A DNA stretch of 42,363 nt, from positions 1-42,363 of the forward strand of contig CAMAZB010000004.1 of assembly GCA_945862785.1 (NCBI GenBank), given 5' to 3'. Of the stretch, positions 16,901-27,257 are shown one piece after another. This DNA is from an uncultured Clostridia bacterium. GTDB taxonomy: Bacteria; Bacillota; Clostridia; Oscillospirales; Oscillospiraceae. The notes below the pieces were generated by a model. It searched no databases and had not been told where the DNA came from. It saw only the letters and a program-made list of their open reading frames with translations. A program made the position numbers and the translations under genes. Numbering within the stretch: position 1 is the stretch's first letter; each line of letters starts with the position of its first letter.

Positions 16901-18175
16901 ATGACCGCGTATCCCGAGATGACCGCTGAAGAGCGCAGGGCGGAATATGCCCGCCTGCAAAAGGAATTTGATGACCTGAAGGTCCGGGGACTCAGCCTGA
17001 ACATGGCCCGGGGCAAGCCCGGCAAGGCACAGCTGGACCTGGTGAGCGATATTTTTGGCCTGATGCAGAAGTCGGAGGACTATGTGTCCGACGGCATCGA
17101 CGTCCGCAACTACGGCGAGATGACCGGCCTGCCCGCCGCCAAGCGCCTGTTTGCCGACATCCTGGGCTGCAAGCCCGAGCAGGTGTTCGTGGGCGGCAAC
17201 GCCAGTTTGCAGCTCATGTACGACACGATCTCCAAGGCCTACACCCACGGTCTGCTCCACAGCGAGCGGCCCTGGTGCCGTGAAGAGAAGGTGAAGTGGT
17301 TGTGTCCCGCCCCCGGCTATGACCGCCATTTCAAAATCACCGAGTCCTTCGGCTTTGAGCTCATCACCATCCCAATGACCGAAAACGGCCCTGATATGGA
17401 CGCCGTGGAGGAAGCTGTTAAAGACCCCACCGTCAAGGGTATCTGGTGCGTACCCAAGTACTCTAACCCCGACGGCATCATCTATTCTGACGAGACCATC
17501 CGCCGCATGGCGTCTCTGAACCCTGCCGCTCCCGATTTCCTGATCATGTGGGATAACGCCTATTGCATCCATGAGTTCGAGGGTGACTATGTGGAGTTCC
17601 CGGACATCCTCAGCGAGTGCGAGAAGGCCGGACATCCCGATATGGTCTTTGAGTTTGCCTCCACCTCCAAGGTGACCCTGCCCGGCGCGGGCATCTCCTG
17701 CTTTGCCACCTCCGAGGCCAATATGGAATATATGAAAAAACTGCTGACCGTCCAGGTCATCAGTTTCGACAAGGTGAACCAGCAACGCCATGTCCTGTAC
17801 CTGAAGGACAAGGCCCATACGCTGGAGCTGATGAAGAAGCACGCCGCCATCATGGGCCCCAAGTTCCGGGCTGTGGTGGATACCCTGGATAAGGAGATCG
17901 CGCCTTTGAATATCGCCACCTGGCGGCGGCCCAAGGGTGGCTACTTTGTGTCCCTGAACGCCATGCCCGGCACCGCCAAGCGGACCCTGGCATTGTGCAA
18001 GGAGGCCGGTGTCACCATGACGAATGCCGGCGCCACCTTCCCCTACGGCAAGGACCCCCAGGATAGCAACATCCGTATTGCCCCGTCTCTTCCTCCCGTG
18101 GAGGAGTTGGAGCAGGCCATCGCCGTGTTCTGTGTCTGTCTGAAAATGGCGGCCCTGGAGAAACTGGGCGTATGA
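16901..18175 (+). CDS. PLP-dependent aminotransferase (class I, aspartate aminotransferase-type, PF12897-like)
   Basis: SLNMARGKPGKAQLDLV, VRNYGEMTGLPAAKRLFADILG, WCVPKYSNPDGIIYSDE, FASTSKVTLPGAGIS. Confidence 0.85.
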   Translation: MTAYPEMTAEERRAEYARLQKEFDDLKVRGLSLNMARGKPGKAQLDLVSDIFGLMQKSEDYVSDGIDVRNYGEMTGLPAAKRLFADILGCKPEQVFVGGNASLQLMYDTISKAYTHGLLHSERPWCREEKVKWLCPAPGYDRHFKITESFGFELITIPMTENGPDMDAVEEAVKDPTVKGIWCVPKYSNPDGIIYSDETIRRMASLNPAAPDFLIMWDNAYCIHEFEGDYVEFPDILSECEKAGHPDMVFEFASTSKVTLPGAGISCFATSEANMEYMKKLLTVQVISFDKVNQQRHVLYLKDKAHTLELMKKHAAIMGPKFRAVVDTLDKEIAPLNIATWRRPKGGYFVSLNAMPGTAKRTLALCKEAGVTMTNAGATFPYGKDPQDSNIRIAPSLPPVEELEQAIAVFCVCLKMAALEKLGV

Positions 18176-19041
18176 GATACTACGGAGCCGTCTACCGCCC
18201 CCCCTCCGAGGCGTATAGCCTCATCGTCCAGGTGACCTACGGATGCAGCCATAATACCTGCGCCTTTTGCAGCATGTACAAGGAAAAGCGGTTTGCCCTG
18301 CGTCCCCTGGACGAGGTGCTGGAGGATTTCCACATCGCCCGCCAGACCTATCGCCATGTGGACAAGGTGTTCCTGGCAGACGGCGACGCTCTGGTGCGGA
18401 AGGCCAGCGAGCTGTACACCATTCTGGATACCATCCGGGAGCTGTTCCCGGAGTGCCAGCGGGTCACCAGCTACGCCTCCCCGGCCAGCATCCGCATCCG
18501 CACCGACGAGGAGCTGCAGACCCTCCGGGCAAAGGGACTGACCATGGTCTACATGGGGCTGGAGTCCGGCTGCGACGAGGTCCTGAAGCTCATGCGGAAG
18601 GGCCACATGAGCGACGAGATTGTGGCCATGGGTCAGAAGGTTCGCCGGAACGGTATCGCCCTGTCCGTCACGGCCATCACCGGCCTGGGCGGCCCGGAGT
18701 TGCTGGAGCAGCACGCCATCGAGACCGCCAAGGCGTTCAACGCCATGAACCCGGAGTATATCGGGATGCTGACGCTGATGGTGGAGCCGGGCACGCCCCT
18801 GTACGATTGGGTGCGCGACGGAAAATTCCAGCTTCTGACCCAGCCCCAGGTGCTCCGGGAGACCCGATTGCTGGTGGAGAACCTGGACAGCCCCGGCAGC
18901 GTGTTCCGCATGAACCACGCCAGCAACTACCTGGTGCTGAAGGGCACCCTGAACCAGGATAAGGAGGTCATGCTCCGTACCATCGACGCGGCGGAGCACG
19001 ACCTGAGCCGTCTGCGGCCTGAGGAATGGCGGGGCCTTTAA
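18172..19041 (+). CDS. radical SAM protein
   Basis: VTYGCSHNTCAFCSMYKEKRF cluster motif, GLESGCDEVLKLMRKGH. Overlaps the aminotransferase stop by 4 nt. Confidence 0.85.
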   Translation: MRYYGAVYRPPSEAYSLIVQVTYGCSHNTCAFCSMYKEKRFALRPLDEVLEDFHIARQTYRHVDKVFLADGDALVRKASELYTILDTIRELFPECQRVTSYASPASIRIRTDEELQTLRAKGLTMVYMGLESGCDEVLKLMRKGHMSDEIVAMGQKVRRNGIALSVTAITGLGGPELLEQHAIETAKAFNAMNPEYIGMLTLMVEPGTPLYDWVRDGKFQLLTQPQVLRETRLLVENLDSPGSVFRMNHASNYLVLKGTLNQDKEVMLRTIDAAEHDLSRLRPEEWRGL

Positions 19042-19054
19042 GGGGGAGAAGAAC

Positions 19055-19501
19055 ATGCGGGGCAAAGGAAAGTGGATCGCCGGGACTATCCTGCTGCTGG
19101 CGGTGGTCGTTGGCAGATACCTGTATCAACGGGACCAAAATGCCCGCTATCCGCTGGATTTTGACTTGAATCAGGTAGAGACGGTGACTTTGAGCAACAT
19201 TGCTGCCACGCTTACGCTGACGGAGCCGGAGGATGTTTCTGCCGTGTACGGTGCCCTGGAGCGGATGCGTGTCACGGGGGAAGCGGAGCAGGATAACGAC
19301 ATCCCCCTGGGCAATCAGGTGTATATCCTGAAGTTTTCTCTGAAAGAAGGAGGCGGCCGTATGTTCCGGTATGACCAGAGAAGCGGCGGAACCGGCGGAG
19401 GGACTCTTTTCCGCAGCGGGCATCCGGCCTGTGAGGTGCGCCGCCTGAACCTGTTGGAATTGTGGAAAGACCTCAGCGGCGACTATCCACCGCATCCCTG
19501 A
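19055..19501 (+). CDS. hypothetical membrane-anchored protein
   Basis: 148 aa, N-terminal TM (WIAGTILLLAVVVGRYLY). Confidence 0.6.
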   Translation: MRGKGKWIAGTILLLAVVVGRYLYQRDQNARYPLDFDLNQVETVTLSNIAATLTLTEPEDVSAVYGALERMRVTGEAEQDNDIPLGNQVYILKFSLKEGGGRMFRYDQRSGGTGGGTLFRSGHPACEVRRLNLLELWKDLSGDYPPHP

Positions 19502-19515
19502 CATAAAAGCATTAT

Positions 19516-19546
19516 AAAAATGGACGCCTCCCCGGCGTCCATTTTT
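19516..19546 (+). terminator. rho-independent terminator
   Basis: AAAAATGGACGCC-N5-GGCGTCCATTTTT. Confidence 0.8.
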
Positions 19547-19599
19547 CTCAATACAGCAAAAAACATCGAGTAAGGAGCCCTCTGACTCTGGTAGGATAT

Positions 19600-20490
19600 G
19601 TGCGAGGAGGTAGCGGGATGAAGGAACAAATCTTGGCGGTCCAGCGGATGCAGGACCATATCGAAGCCCATTTGGAGGAGAACATTACCCTGGCGGACCT
19701 GGCCCGAGTGTCGCTGTACTCTCCCTGGTACTCCTACCGGCTGTTCCGGGACTACACGGGATTGACCCCGGCGGACTACATCCGCCGTCTGCGGCTGTCT
19801 CGGTCAGCCATGCGGCTGAAGCGGGGAGATTGCCGGGTGACGGACGTGGCCCTGGACTTCGGCAGCGTGGACGGCTATCAGCGAGCCTTCTACCGGGCTT
19901 TCGGCTGCAATCCCGGAGAGTATGCCAGGACGAAAATCCCAATCCCGCTGTTCATCGCCTACGGTGTCAAATTCAGAGAGCTGCGAAAGGAGACAGCAGA
20001 CATGGAAGCAGTGCAGAGCGTATTTGTCCAGCTGCTGAAAAAGCCCGCCCGCAAGGCGCTTATCAAGCGGGGCGTCCGGGCGGAGGAGTACTTTGCATAT
20101 TGTGAAGAGGTGGGCTGCGACGTGTGGGGAGTGCTGACCAGCATGGACTCCCTCTGCGGCGAGCCGGTGTGTCTGTGGCTGAAACCGCCCTACCAGAAGC
20201 CGGGCACATCCTCTTATGTGCAGGGCGTGGAGGTTCCAACGGATTACGACGGCCCGGCGCCGGAGGAATTCGATTTCATCTCCCTGCCGGAGACGGAGTA
20301 TCTGGTATTCCAGGGGGAGCCTTTCCGGGAGGAGGACTACGCCCAGGCCATCCTGGCAGTGGAGCAGGCCATGGACCGTTACGACCCGGCCCTCATCGGC
20401 TACCAATGGGATGACAGAGAGCCCCGTATTCAGCTGGAGCCCCGGGGCCAGCGCGGCTATATCGAACTGCGGGCGGTGCGCCCCCTGTGA
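19600..20490 (+). CDS. AraC-family regulator with GyrI-like effector-binding domain
   Basis: N-terminal AraC HTH (ENITLADLARVSLYSPWYSYRLFRDYTGLTPADYIRRLRLSRSAMRL) plus C-terminal GyrI-like domain. Confidence 0.85.
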   Translation: MRGGSGMKEQILAVQRMQDHIEAHLEENITLADLARVSLYSPWYSYRLFRDYTGLTPADYIRRLRLSRSAMRLKRGDCRVTDVALDFGSVDGYQRAFYRAFGCNPGEYARTKIPIPLFIAYGVKFRELRKETADMEAVQSVFVQLLKKPARKALIKRGVRAEEYFAYCEEVGCDVWGVLTSMDSLCGEPVCLWLKPPYQKPGTSSYVQGVEVPTDYDGPAPEEFDFISLPETEYLVFQGEPFREEDYAQAILAVEQAMDRYDPALIGYQWDDREPRIQLEPRGQRGYIELRAVRPL

Positions 20491-20532
20491 AAAAAGCATC
20501 CCGGCTGATAGAAGTCAGCCGGGATGCTTTTT
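20491..20532. terminator. rho-independent terminator
   Basis: AAAAAGCATCCCGGCTGA-N6-TCAGCCGGGATGCTTTTT, perfect 18-bp stem. Confidence 0.85.
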
Positions 20533-20620
20533 TCATAGCAGGCATTTCAAGCGGCTCAAAGAAAAGGGCGGCTGCCTGTACCTCGGGAGCTGTCAACCGG
20601 GGAACCGGCCGCTCACTGTA

Positions 20621-20656
20621 AAAAAACCGGCCCGGAGGTTTTCCTCCGGGCCGGTT
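20621..20656 (-). terminator. terminator of the pyrimidine operon
   Basis: AACCGGCCCGGAGG-tttt-CCTCCGGGCCGGTT, T-run on minus strand. Confidence 0.8.
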
Positions 20657-20679
20657 CGGCGTCTTGCGGAAAGACAGGA

Positions 20680-21132
20680 TCAGAATTTCTTGTCGATGGC
20701 GGTGTCGCAGTAAGCGCAGCGATAGGTGTGCTTCTCTGCGTCGCTGAGGACAAAGACGGCGTCCAGCTGGGACTCAGCCACAGTGATGCAGCGGGGGTTC
20801 TTGCAGTGGATGATGTTCACCAACTTGTGGGGCAGCTCCAGGTGCTTCTTCTCCACCCGCTTGCCGTCCCGGATGATGTTGACGGTGATGTGGGAATCGA
20901 TGTAGCCCAGAACGTCCAGATCCAGGTCCAGGGGGGAGTCAATCTTGATGATGTCCTTCCGGCCCATGTGCTCGCTGCGGGCGTTCTTGATGATGGCCAC
21001 GGAGCAGTCCAGCTCGTCCAGATGCAGATACTTGTAGATGTCCATGCTCTTGCCGGCCTGGATGTGATCCAGGACCACGCCGTTTTGGATGCTGTCGATA
21101 TTCATAAGTCGTACCCTCCTATCAGACCTCAA
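20680..21132 (-). CDS. pyrI: aspartate carbamoyltransferase regulatory subunit
   Basis: [29 protein letters not shown]; Zn site CKNPRCIT...YRCAYCD. The likely start is the internal MNIDSIQ (about 21105). Confidence 0.9.
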   Translation of the reverse strand: MRSDRRVRLMNIDSIQNGVVLDHIQAGKSMDIYKYLHLDELDCSVAIIKNARSEHMGRKDIIKIDSPLDLDLDVLGYIDSHITVNIIRDGKRVEKKHLELPHKLVNIIHCKNPRCITVAESQLDAVFVLSDAEKHTYRCAYCDTAIDKKF

Positions 21133-22042
21133 TGCCCAGCAGCTTCAGAATCAGGGCCATGCGGATGAACTTGCCGTTTTTGACCTGTCTCCAGTAAGCG
21201 GCGCGGGGATCCTTGTCTACTGCCACGGAAATCTCGTTGACGCGGGGCAGGGGATGCAGGATGGACAGGTCGGGCTTGGCGCTGGCCAGCTTCTCCGGGG
21301 TCAGGATGTAGCTGTCCTTCAGGCGGAGGTAATCCTCCTCGTTGAAGAACCGCTCCTTCTGAACGCGGGTCATGTACAGAATGTCAAGCTGGGGCATGAC
21401 GGACTCCAGATCGGTGGTCTGGGTGTAGGGGATGCCCTTCTTCTTCAGGGCCTCTTCCTTGACGTAACGGGGCAGCTTCAGCTCGGTGGGAGAGATCAGC
21501 ACGAAGTTGATGTTCTCATACCGGCTCAGGGCGTTGACCAGAGAGTGGACGGTGCGGCCGAACTTCAGGTCGCCGCAGAAGCCCACGGTGAAGTTATCCA
21601 GGCGGCCCTTTTCGCGATGGATGGTCAGCAGGTCAGTGAGGGTCTGGGTGGGGTGGTTGTGGCCGCCGTCGCCGGCATTGATGATGGGCACATCGGATAC
21701 CATGGAGGCGGCGAAAGGAGCGCCCTCCTTGGGGTGGCGCATGGCGATGATGTCGGCGTAGCAGCTGACAGTGTGGATGGTGTCGCCCACGGTCTCGCCT
21801 TTGGCGGTGGAGCTGGAGTTGGCGGAAGAGAAGCCCAGCACGCTGCCGCCCAGAGCCAGCATGGCGGACTCGAAGGAAAGGCGGGTACGGGTGGAGGGTT
21901 CGAAGAACAGCGTGGCAAGCTGCTTGTGAGCACAAGCATCCTGATATTTCACAGGATTTGCGATGATGTCTTCGGCCGTGGCGATCAGTTGATCGATCTC
22001 CTCCACGGACAGGTCGGTGACGTCAATGAGATTTCTAGGCAT
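21122..22042 (-). CDS. pyrB: aspartate carbamoyltransferase catalytic subunit
   Basis: [33 protein letters not shown]. Confidence 0.95.
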   Translation of the reverse strand: MPRNLIDVTDLSVEEIDQLIATAEDIIANPVKYQDACAHKQLATLFFEPSTRTRLSFESAMLALGGSVLGFSSANSSSTAKGETVGDTIHTVSCYADIIAMRHPKEGAPFAASMVSDVPIINAGDGGHNHPTQTLTDLLTIHREKGRLDNFTVGFCGDLKFGRTVHSLVNALSRYENINFVLISPTELKLPRYVKEEALKKKGIPYTQTTDLESVMPQLDILYMTRVQKERFFNEEDYLRLKDSYILTPEKLASAKPDLSILHPLPRVNEISVAVDKDPRAAYWRQVKNGKFIRMALILKLLGIEV

Positions 22043-22059
22043 GATATTTATTCCTCCTC

Positions 22060-22695
22060 TCAGCCGATCCAGCTCTCATCAGAGGGATCCGCCCGGAACT
22101 TTTTGAGACGGGCGATGTCCTCGGGACGGATCTTCCCCTCGTCGGCGGCCACTTCGCAGACCGCGTCGAAATTGGAAAGGCTGTAATTGACAACATCAGC
22201 GGCGGCCAGACGGTCCAGACCCTTCTGGAGGCCGTAGGTGAAAATGGACACAATGCCGAGCACTTCGGCACCGGCTTCCCGCAGGGCCTCGACGACCTCG
22301 ATGCAGCTTCCGCCAGTGGAGATCAGATCCTCCACAACGACCACCTTCTGGCCCGGCAGCAACTTGCCCTCAATGCGGTTCTGACGCCCGTGGTCCTTGT
22401 TGCCGGAGCGGACGTAACCCATGGGCAGGCCCATGAGGTGGCCCACGATGGCGGCGTGGGCGATGCCGGCGGTGGAGGTACCCATCAGGACCTCCACATT
22501 GGGAAAGTGCTTGCAGATCAGGTCTACCAGGCCCTCCTCCACGTGAGTGCGGACGGCGGGAGCTGTCAGAGTCAGGCGGTTGTCACAGTAAATGGGGCTC
22601 TTGATGCCGCTGGCCCAGGTAAAGGGCTCGTCGGGCCGCAGGAACACGGCACCGATGCTCAGCAGGTCATGGGCAATGGTATGCTCTAAGGACAT
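22060..22695 (-). CDS. pyrE: orotate phosphoribosyltransferase
   Basis: [35 protein letters not shown] motif. Confidence 0.95.
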   Translation of the reverse strand: MSLEHTIAHDLLSIGAVFLRPDEPFTWASGIKSPIYCDNRLTLTAPAVRTHVEEGLVDLICKHFPNVEVLMGTSTAGIAHAAIVGHLMGLPMGYVRSGNKDHGRQNRIEGKLLPGQKVVVVEDLISTGGSCIEVVEALREAGAEVLGIVSIFTYGLQKGLDRLAAADVVNYSLSNFDAVCEVAADEGKIRPEDIARLKKFRADPSDESWIG

Positions 22696-22733
22696 ATCGT
22701 TGATCTCCTTTCAAAAATTGACAGACGGAATGG

Positions 22734-23480
22734 TTATCGCAGCAGCGCGAACAGCAGATACAGTACCAGCATGTGGACCGGATAGAAGGAATAGAAGGCG
22801 TATTGCAGAGCTTTTCCGCCGCGGCCCCGCTGACCGTTGTACAGCCAGATGGGCAGCAGGCTAAACACCGCGAAGCCCTGCGTGGGGAAGTCCCAGCCAA
22901 GTACCGGGATGGTCATCCCCTTGAAGAACACGATGTTCAGCAGCACCAGAGCGGCGGTCTGGGCCAGCCACGCACCGGGGAAATCCCGCAGGGCGTAGAA
23001 GGCCACAACGGTCAGCACGCCCCGCCAGCCATAGTCTACCATGGCGACCAGAGACAGCAGCAGGATTCCGGCCACAGACAGCACACCCCGGAGGACGGCT
23101 TTCGCCGTCCGTTCCCGCCGGGTACGGTCAATGGCGCAGCAGGCCAGCAGACCCAGCAGCAGGGTGAACATCACGTTCTGGTGGAAGGGATAAAGCACCG
23201 TGCCGCCGTAGATGAGGTCGAAGGGAACCTCCGCGATAAGCCCAAACAGGAACAGCCGCTTGGCGTACCGCTTGCGGTCAGAGGTGTGGGAAAAACCCTC
23301 GGAGATTTGAAATGCGAAAATGGGGAATGCCAGGCGGCCAAGATAGGTCATCCAGATGTTCCCGGGTATCAGGGTGGCCCACAGGTGATCCAACAGCATG
23401 AGGAACATGGCCAGACCCCGAAGTTGGTTGGCGTTGATGCCGCCGAATGGCTTTCGGCACAGGGGGGAATTATTATACAT
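22734..23480 (-). CDS. TraX-family membrane protein
   Basis: NQLRGLAMFLMLLDHLWATLIPGNIWMTYLGRLAFPIFAFQISEGFSHTSDRKRYAKRLFLFGLIAEVPFDLI, multi-TM. Confidence 0.8.
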   Translation of the reverse strand: MYNNSPLCRKPFGGINANQLRGLAMFLMLLDHLWATLIPGNIWMTYLGRLAFPIFAFQISEGFSHTSDRKRYAKRLFLFGLIAEVPFDLIYGGTVLYPFHQNVMFTLLLGLLACCAIDRTRRERTAKAVLRGVLSVAGILLLSLVAMVDYGWRGVLTVVAFYALRDFPGAWLAQTAALVLLNIVFFKGMTIPVLGWDFPTQGFAVFSLLPIWLYNGQRGRGGKALQYAFYSFYPVHMLVLYLLFALLR

Positions 23481-23483
23481 GGA

Positions 23484-24185
23484 TCACCCGAGAAAGTCTT
23501 TCACGGCTCTCCGGTAGGCGGCCACGGGGTCCTCCGCCTGGGTAATGGGACGGCCCACCACGATGTAGTCGCAGCCGGACTTGCCCGCCTTCTCGGGGGT
23601 CATGATGCGTTTCTGATCGCCCACGGCGCTGTCCGCGAAACGGATGCCCGGGGTGACGGTGACGAAGTTCTCGCCGCACTTCTCCTTGACGAGAGCGGCC
23701 TCCAGGGGAGAGCACACCACGCCGTCCAGGCCGGAATCAGCGGCGTTTTTGGCGTAGGACATGACAGTCTCCGCCATGGGCACGTCGATGAGCAGCTCGT
23801 TTTTCAGGGCCTCCGCATCGGTGGAGGTCAGCTGGGTGACGGCGATCAGCAGGGGGCGGGTGCCGTCAGGCCGGGTCAGACCTTCCAGGGCGCCCTTCAT
23901 CATCTCGGAAGCGCCGGCGGCGTGGAGGTTCACCATGTCCACATCCAGCCGGGAGAGGACGTTCATGGCCCGCTTCACCGTGTTGGGGATGTCATGGAGC
24001 TTCAGATCCAGGAAAATCTTGTGGCCCCGGGCCTTGATGTCCCGGACGATCTGGGGGCCTTCGGCATAGAACAGCTCCATGCCAATCTTCACAAAGGGCT
24101 TCTCCCCGGCAGGGAATTGATCCAGAAAGGCTAAGGTGTCCTCACGGGTGGGGAAATCCAGGGCAATGATAACGTCTTTAGCCAT
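23484..24185 (-). CDS. pyrF: orotidine 5'-phosphate decarboxylase
   Basis: [49 protein letters not shown]. Confidence 0.95.
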   Translation of the reverse strand: MAKDVIIALDFPTREDTLAFLDQFPAGEKPFVKIGMELFYAEGPQIVRDIKARGHKIFLDLKLHDIPNTVKRAMNVLSRLDVDMVNLHAAGASEMMKGALEGLTRPDGTRPLLIAVTQLTSTDAEALKNELLIDVPMAETVMSYAKNAADSGLDGVVCSPLEAALVKEKCGENFVTVTPGIRFADSAVGDQKRIMTPEKAGKSGCDYIVVGRPITQAEDPVAAYRRAVKDFLG

Positions 24186-25095
24186 GATGTGCTCCTCCTG
24201 TCAGTTCAGAAATATCAGTCACGCCCAGCTTTTCACAGACGCCGGGCAGGTTTTCCACAATGGTCTTGCAGGCGTAGGGGTCTTTCAGGTTGGCGGCGCC
24301 CACTTCCACAGCGGCAGCGCCCGCCAGCATCATTTCAATCGCATCCTCGGCGGAGGAAACGCCGCCGCAGCCAATGATGGGAATTTTCACTGCTTCATAC
24401 ACGTCCCACACCATCCGCAGTGCCACTGGGAACACGGCGGGGCCGGAGACGCCGCCGGTACGGTTGGCGATAACAGGCTTGCGGGATTTCAAGTCGATGC
24501 GCATACCCAGCAGGGTGTTGATCAGGCACACACCGTCGGCCCCCGCGTCCTCGCAGGCTTTCGCAATCTCCGCAATGTCCGTGACATTGGGCGTCAGCTT
24601 CATGAAGACGGGCTTGCTGGTGGCGGCCTTTACCGCTTTTGTCACCTCGGCAGCGGCCTTGGGGTCGCAGCCGAAGTTCTTGCCGCCGGCGTGGACGTTG
24701 GGGCAGGAGATGTTCACTTCCAGGATTTTGACCTGCTCCACATCGTTCAGTTTGCGGCAGTTCTCCGCATACTCCTCCAGGGAAAAACCGCCCACATTGG
24801 CGATGACAGGCCCCTGGAAAATTTTTGCGATATTGGGCACTTCGTTTGTAATCACCGCGTCGATACCGGGATTCTGCAGCCCCACGGCGTTCAGCATCCC
24901 GCCGGTCATCTCCGCGATGCGGGGCTGGGGATTGCCCAGCCGGGCCTCCCCGGTGGTGCCCTTCCAGGAGAAGCTGCCCAGGATGTTCAGGTCATAAAGC
25001 TCGGCGTACTCCCGGCCATAGCCAAAGGTGCCGGAGGCGGGAATGATGGGGTTTTTCAACTCCACGCCCGCCAAATTCACAGCGAGATTCACCAT
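24178..25095 (-). CDS. pyrD: dihydroorotate dehydrogenase B, catalytic subunit
   Basis: [59 protein letters not shown]. Confidence 0.93.
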   Translation of the reverse strand: MVNLAVNLAGVELKNPIIPASGTFGYGREYAELYDLNILGSFSWKGTTGEARLGNPQPRIAEMTGGMLNAVGLQNPGIDAVITNEVPNIAKIFQGPVIANVGGFSLEEYAENCRKLNDVEQVKILEVNISCPNVHAGGKNFGCDPKAAAEVTKAVKAATSKPVFMKLTPNVTDIAEIAKACEDAGADGVCLINTLLGMRIDLKSRKPVIANRTGGVSGPAVFPVALRMVWDVYEAVKIPIIGCGGVSSAEDAIEMMLAGAAAVEVGAANLKDPYACKTIVENLPGVCEKLGVTDISELTGGAHHG

Positions 25096-25826
25096 ACGAT
25101 CTCCTCCTTATACAGGATGGGGCCGTCCTTGCAGACCCGCTTGTACCCGTCCTTGATGGGCACGGTGCAGCCCATGCAGGCACCGAAGCCGCAGCCCATC
25201 CGGGCCTCAAAGCTGAACTGCCCGCCCTTGAGCTGGGGCAGGGAATGGACGGCCTTCAGCATGGGCAGGGGACCGCAGGAGAGCACGTAATCACACTCCG
25301 GCACGGCTTTGATACAATCGGTGACAAAACCCTTCACGCCCATGCTTCCGTCCTCGGTGGCGATCAGCAGGCGGCAGCCCAGGGCGGCGAACTCCTCCAG
25401 ATAAAAGGCGTCCTTCCCGGTGCGGAAGCCCAAAGCAATGGTGGGATTCTGCCCCCGCTCCAGCATCCGTCGGGCCAGGCCGTACAGTGGTGCGATGCCG
25501 ATGCCACCGCCGGCCAGGATGGGATGCTCCCCGGCAAGGCTCATGTCAAAGCCGTTGCCCAGTCCGCTGAGCACATCCAGCTCAGTGCCGGGGACGCAGC
25601 GCACCAGTTCCTTGGTGCCTTCTCCCACCACCTTGACCAACAGCATCAGGGCATCCTCCGTCCAGTTGCAGATGGAGATAGGCCGCCGCAGAAACTTGCC
25701 GGGTAGCTCAATATTTACAAACTGGCCCGGCGCGGTGATGGCGGAGGTATCACCGGAGAGCACCAGCTCATAGGTGTCCTCCGTCAGCTGCCGGGCGTGT
25801 TCCAAAGTAAAGAGAGACTTTTTCAT
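25089..25826 (-). CDS. pyrK: dihydroorotate dehydrogenase B, electron transfer subunit
   Basis: PGQFVNIELPGKFLRRPISI; Cys motif EARMGCGFGACMGCTVP. Confidence 0.92.
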   Translation of the reverse strand: MKKSLFTLEHARQLTEDTYELVLSGDTSAITAPGQFVNIELPGKFLRRPISICNWTEDALMLLVKVVGEGTKELVRCVPGTELDVLSGLGNGFDMSLAGEHPILAGGGIGIAPLYGLARRMLERGQNPTIALGFRTGKDAFYLEEFAALGCRLLIATEDGSMGVKGFVTDCIKAVPECDYVLSCGPLPMLKAVHSLPQLKGGQFSFEARMGCGFGACMGCTVPIKDGYKRVCKDGPILYKEEIVW

Positions 25827-27112
25827 AAGGTATCCTCCTGTGTGTGCAGGTCGTGATAGACGATCTCCCCGCCGCAGATGGTCATGGCGACAGCGGCAGA
25901 CACGCCCCAGCCGTCAAAGGGAGTGGCCCGGCCCAGGGAGTGGAAGGTGCTGCTGTCGATGACGTGGGGCCGGTTCAGGTCCAGAACCGTCAGGTCGGCG
26001 ATCTGGCCCTCCTCCAGAGAGCCGCCGGGCAGGCCAAAGATCTTCCGGGGATTGACGCACAGAGCGTTCAGGATGGTCTCCAGCGGCACAATGCCGGTTT
26101 CCACCAGATTGGTGTACAGAATGGGGAAGGCGGTCTCCAGCCCCACGATGCCGTTGAGGCTGCCCCGCAGGCCCTTGGCTTTTTCCTCGGCGCTGTGGGG
26201 GGCGTGGTCGGTGGCGATGCAGTCCACGGTGCCGTCCAGCAGGCCCGCCACCAGGGCGTCCCGGTCCGCGGCGGAGCGAATGGGGGGATTCATTTTGAAC
26301 CGTCCTTCGTCCAGCAGGTCTTCGTCGGTGAGCACCAGATAGTGGGGCCCGGTCTCGCAGGTGACGGGAAGCCCCTCGGCCTTGGCGGCCCGGATCAGGG
26401 CCACAGACTCCTTGGTGGAGATGTGGCACACATGGTAGCGGCAGCCGGTTTCCCGCACCAGTTGAATGTCCCGCGCCACCTGCTTCCACTCGCTGGCGGG
26501 GTCGTTGCCGGGAAAGCCGTTCCGCCGGGCAAATTCCCCGTCGTGGATGGTCCAGCCTTTTGTCAGCAGGGATTCATCCTCGCTGTGAGCTACGATAGGC
26601 TTGTCCAGCGTTTTGGCAAGCAGCATGGCGCTGCGCATCATCTCCCGGGATTGGACGCCCCGGCCATCGTCGGAGAAGCCCGGAACATGGGGTGCCATAG
26701 CCGCCAGGTCTGCCAGAGCCTCGCCTTTTTCGCCCCGGGTAATGGCACCGTAAGGGTATACATGGATGTGGGCATCCCGGCGGATGATGTCCAGTTCCTC
26801 CTGCAGATGCTCTGCACAGTCCGGCACCGGCTTCAGGTTGGGCATGGCGCATACTGCCGTGTATCCGCCGGCAGCGGCGGCAGCCGTACCGGAAAAAACT
26901 GTCTCCTTATAAGAAAAACCAGGCTGTCGAAGATGAACATGAACATCAACGAAACCTGGAACGATCAAATGATTATGCAATTCAATGACGGAAAACCCTT
27001 CCGCGAGGAGGGAAGGAGAATTGTCAACAATACGGCCTTCGGAAATGGCAATATCCATATTCTGAAAAGCTCCGTTCAAAAAAACGGCTCCGCCGGTCAG
27101 CAGCAAACTCAT
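25823..27112 (-). CDS. pyrC: dihydroorotase
   Basis: VPGFVDVHVHLRQPGFSYKETV, HISTKESVALI, TDHAPHSAEEK. Confidence 0.94.
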   Translation of the reverse strand: MSLLLTGGAVFLNGAFQNMDIAISEGRIVDNSPSLLAEGFSVIELHNHLIVPGFVDVHVHLRQPGFSYKETVFSGTAAAAAGGYTAVCAMPNLKPVPDCAEHLQEELDIIRRDAHIHVYPYGAITRGEKGEALADLAAMAPHVPGFSDDGRGVQSREMMRSAMLLAKTLDKPIVAHSEDESLLTKGWTIHDGEFARRNGFPGNDPASEWKQVARDIQLVRETGCRYHVCHISTKESVALIRAAKAEGLPVTCETGPHYLVLTDEDLLDEGRFKMNPPIRSAADRDALVAGLLDGTVDCIATDHAPHSAEEKAKGLRGSLNGIVGLETAFPILYTNLVETGIVPLETILNALCVNPRKIFGLPGGSLEEGQIADLTVLDLNRPHVIDSSTFHSLGRATPFDGWGVSAAVAMTICGGEIVYHDLHTQEDTL

Positions 27113-27149
27113 GGGGTTCTCCTTTCTTCCTGTTGCTTTTCAACATATG

Positions 27150-27178
27150 ATTTTATCGGAAAGAGCGGGGGATGTCAA
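27150..27178 (-). promoter_or_regulatory. sigma-A promoter of the pyr operon
   Basis: Minus strand TTGACA (27178-27173), 17 nt, TAAAAT (27155-27150). Confidence 0.75.
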
Positions 27179-27203
27179 CGGCATTTCCGTTCTGAGCTAT
27201 ACA

Positions 27204-27232
27204 AAAAGCGGGCCGAAAGCAGGCCCGCTTTT
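27204..27232 (-). terminator. terminator of the SOD gene
   Basis: AAAAGCGGGCC-N7-GGCCCGCTTTT. Confidence 0.8.
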
Positions 27233-27257
27233 GGAGAGTTTATAGAGGAGCCGGAGC

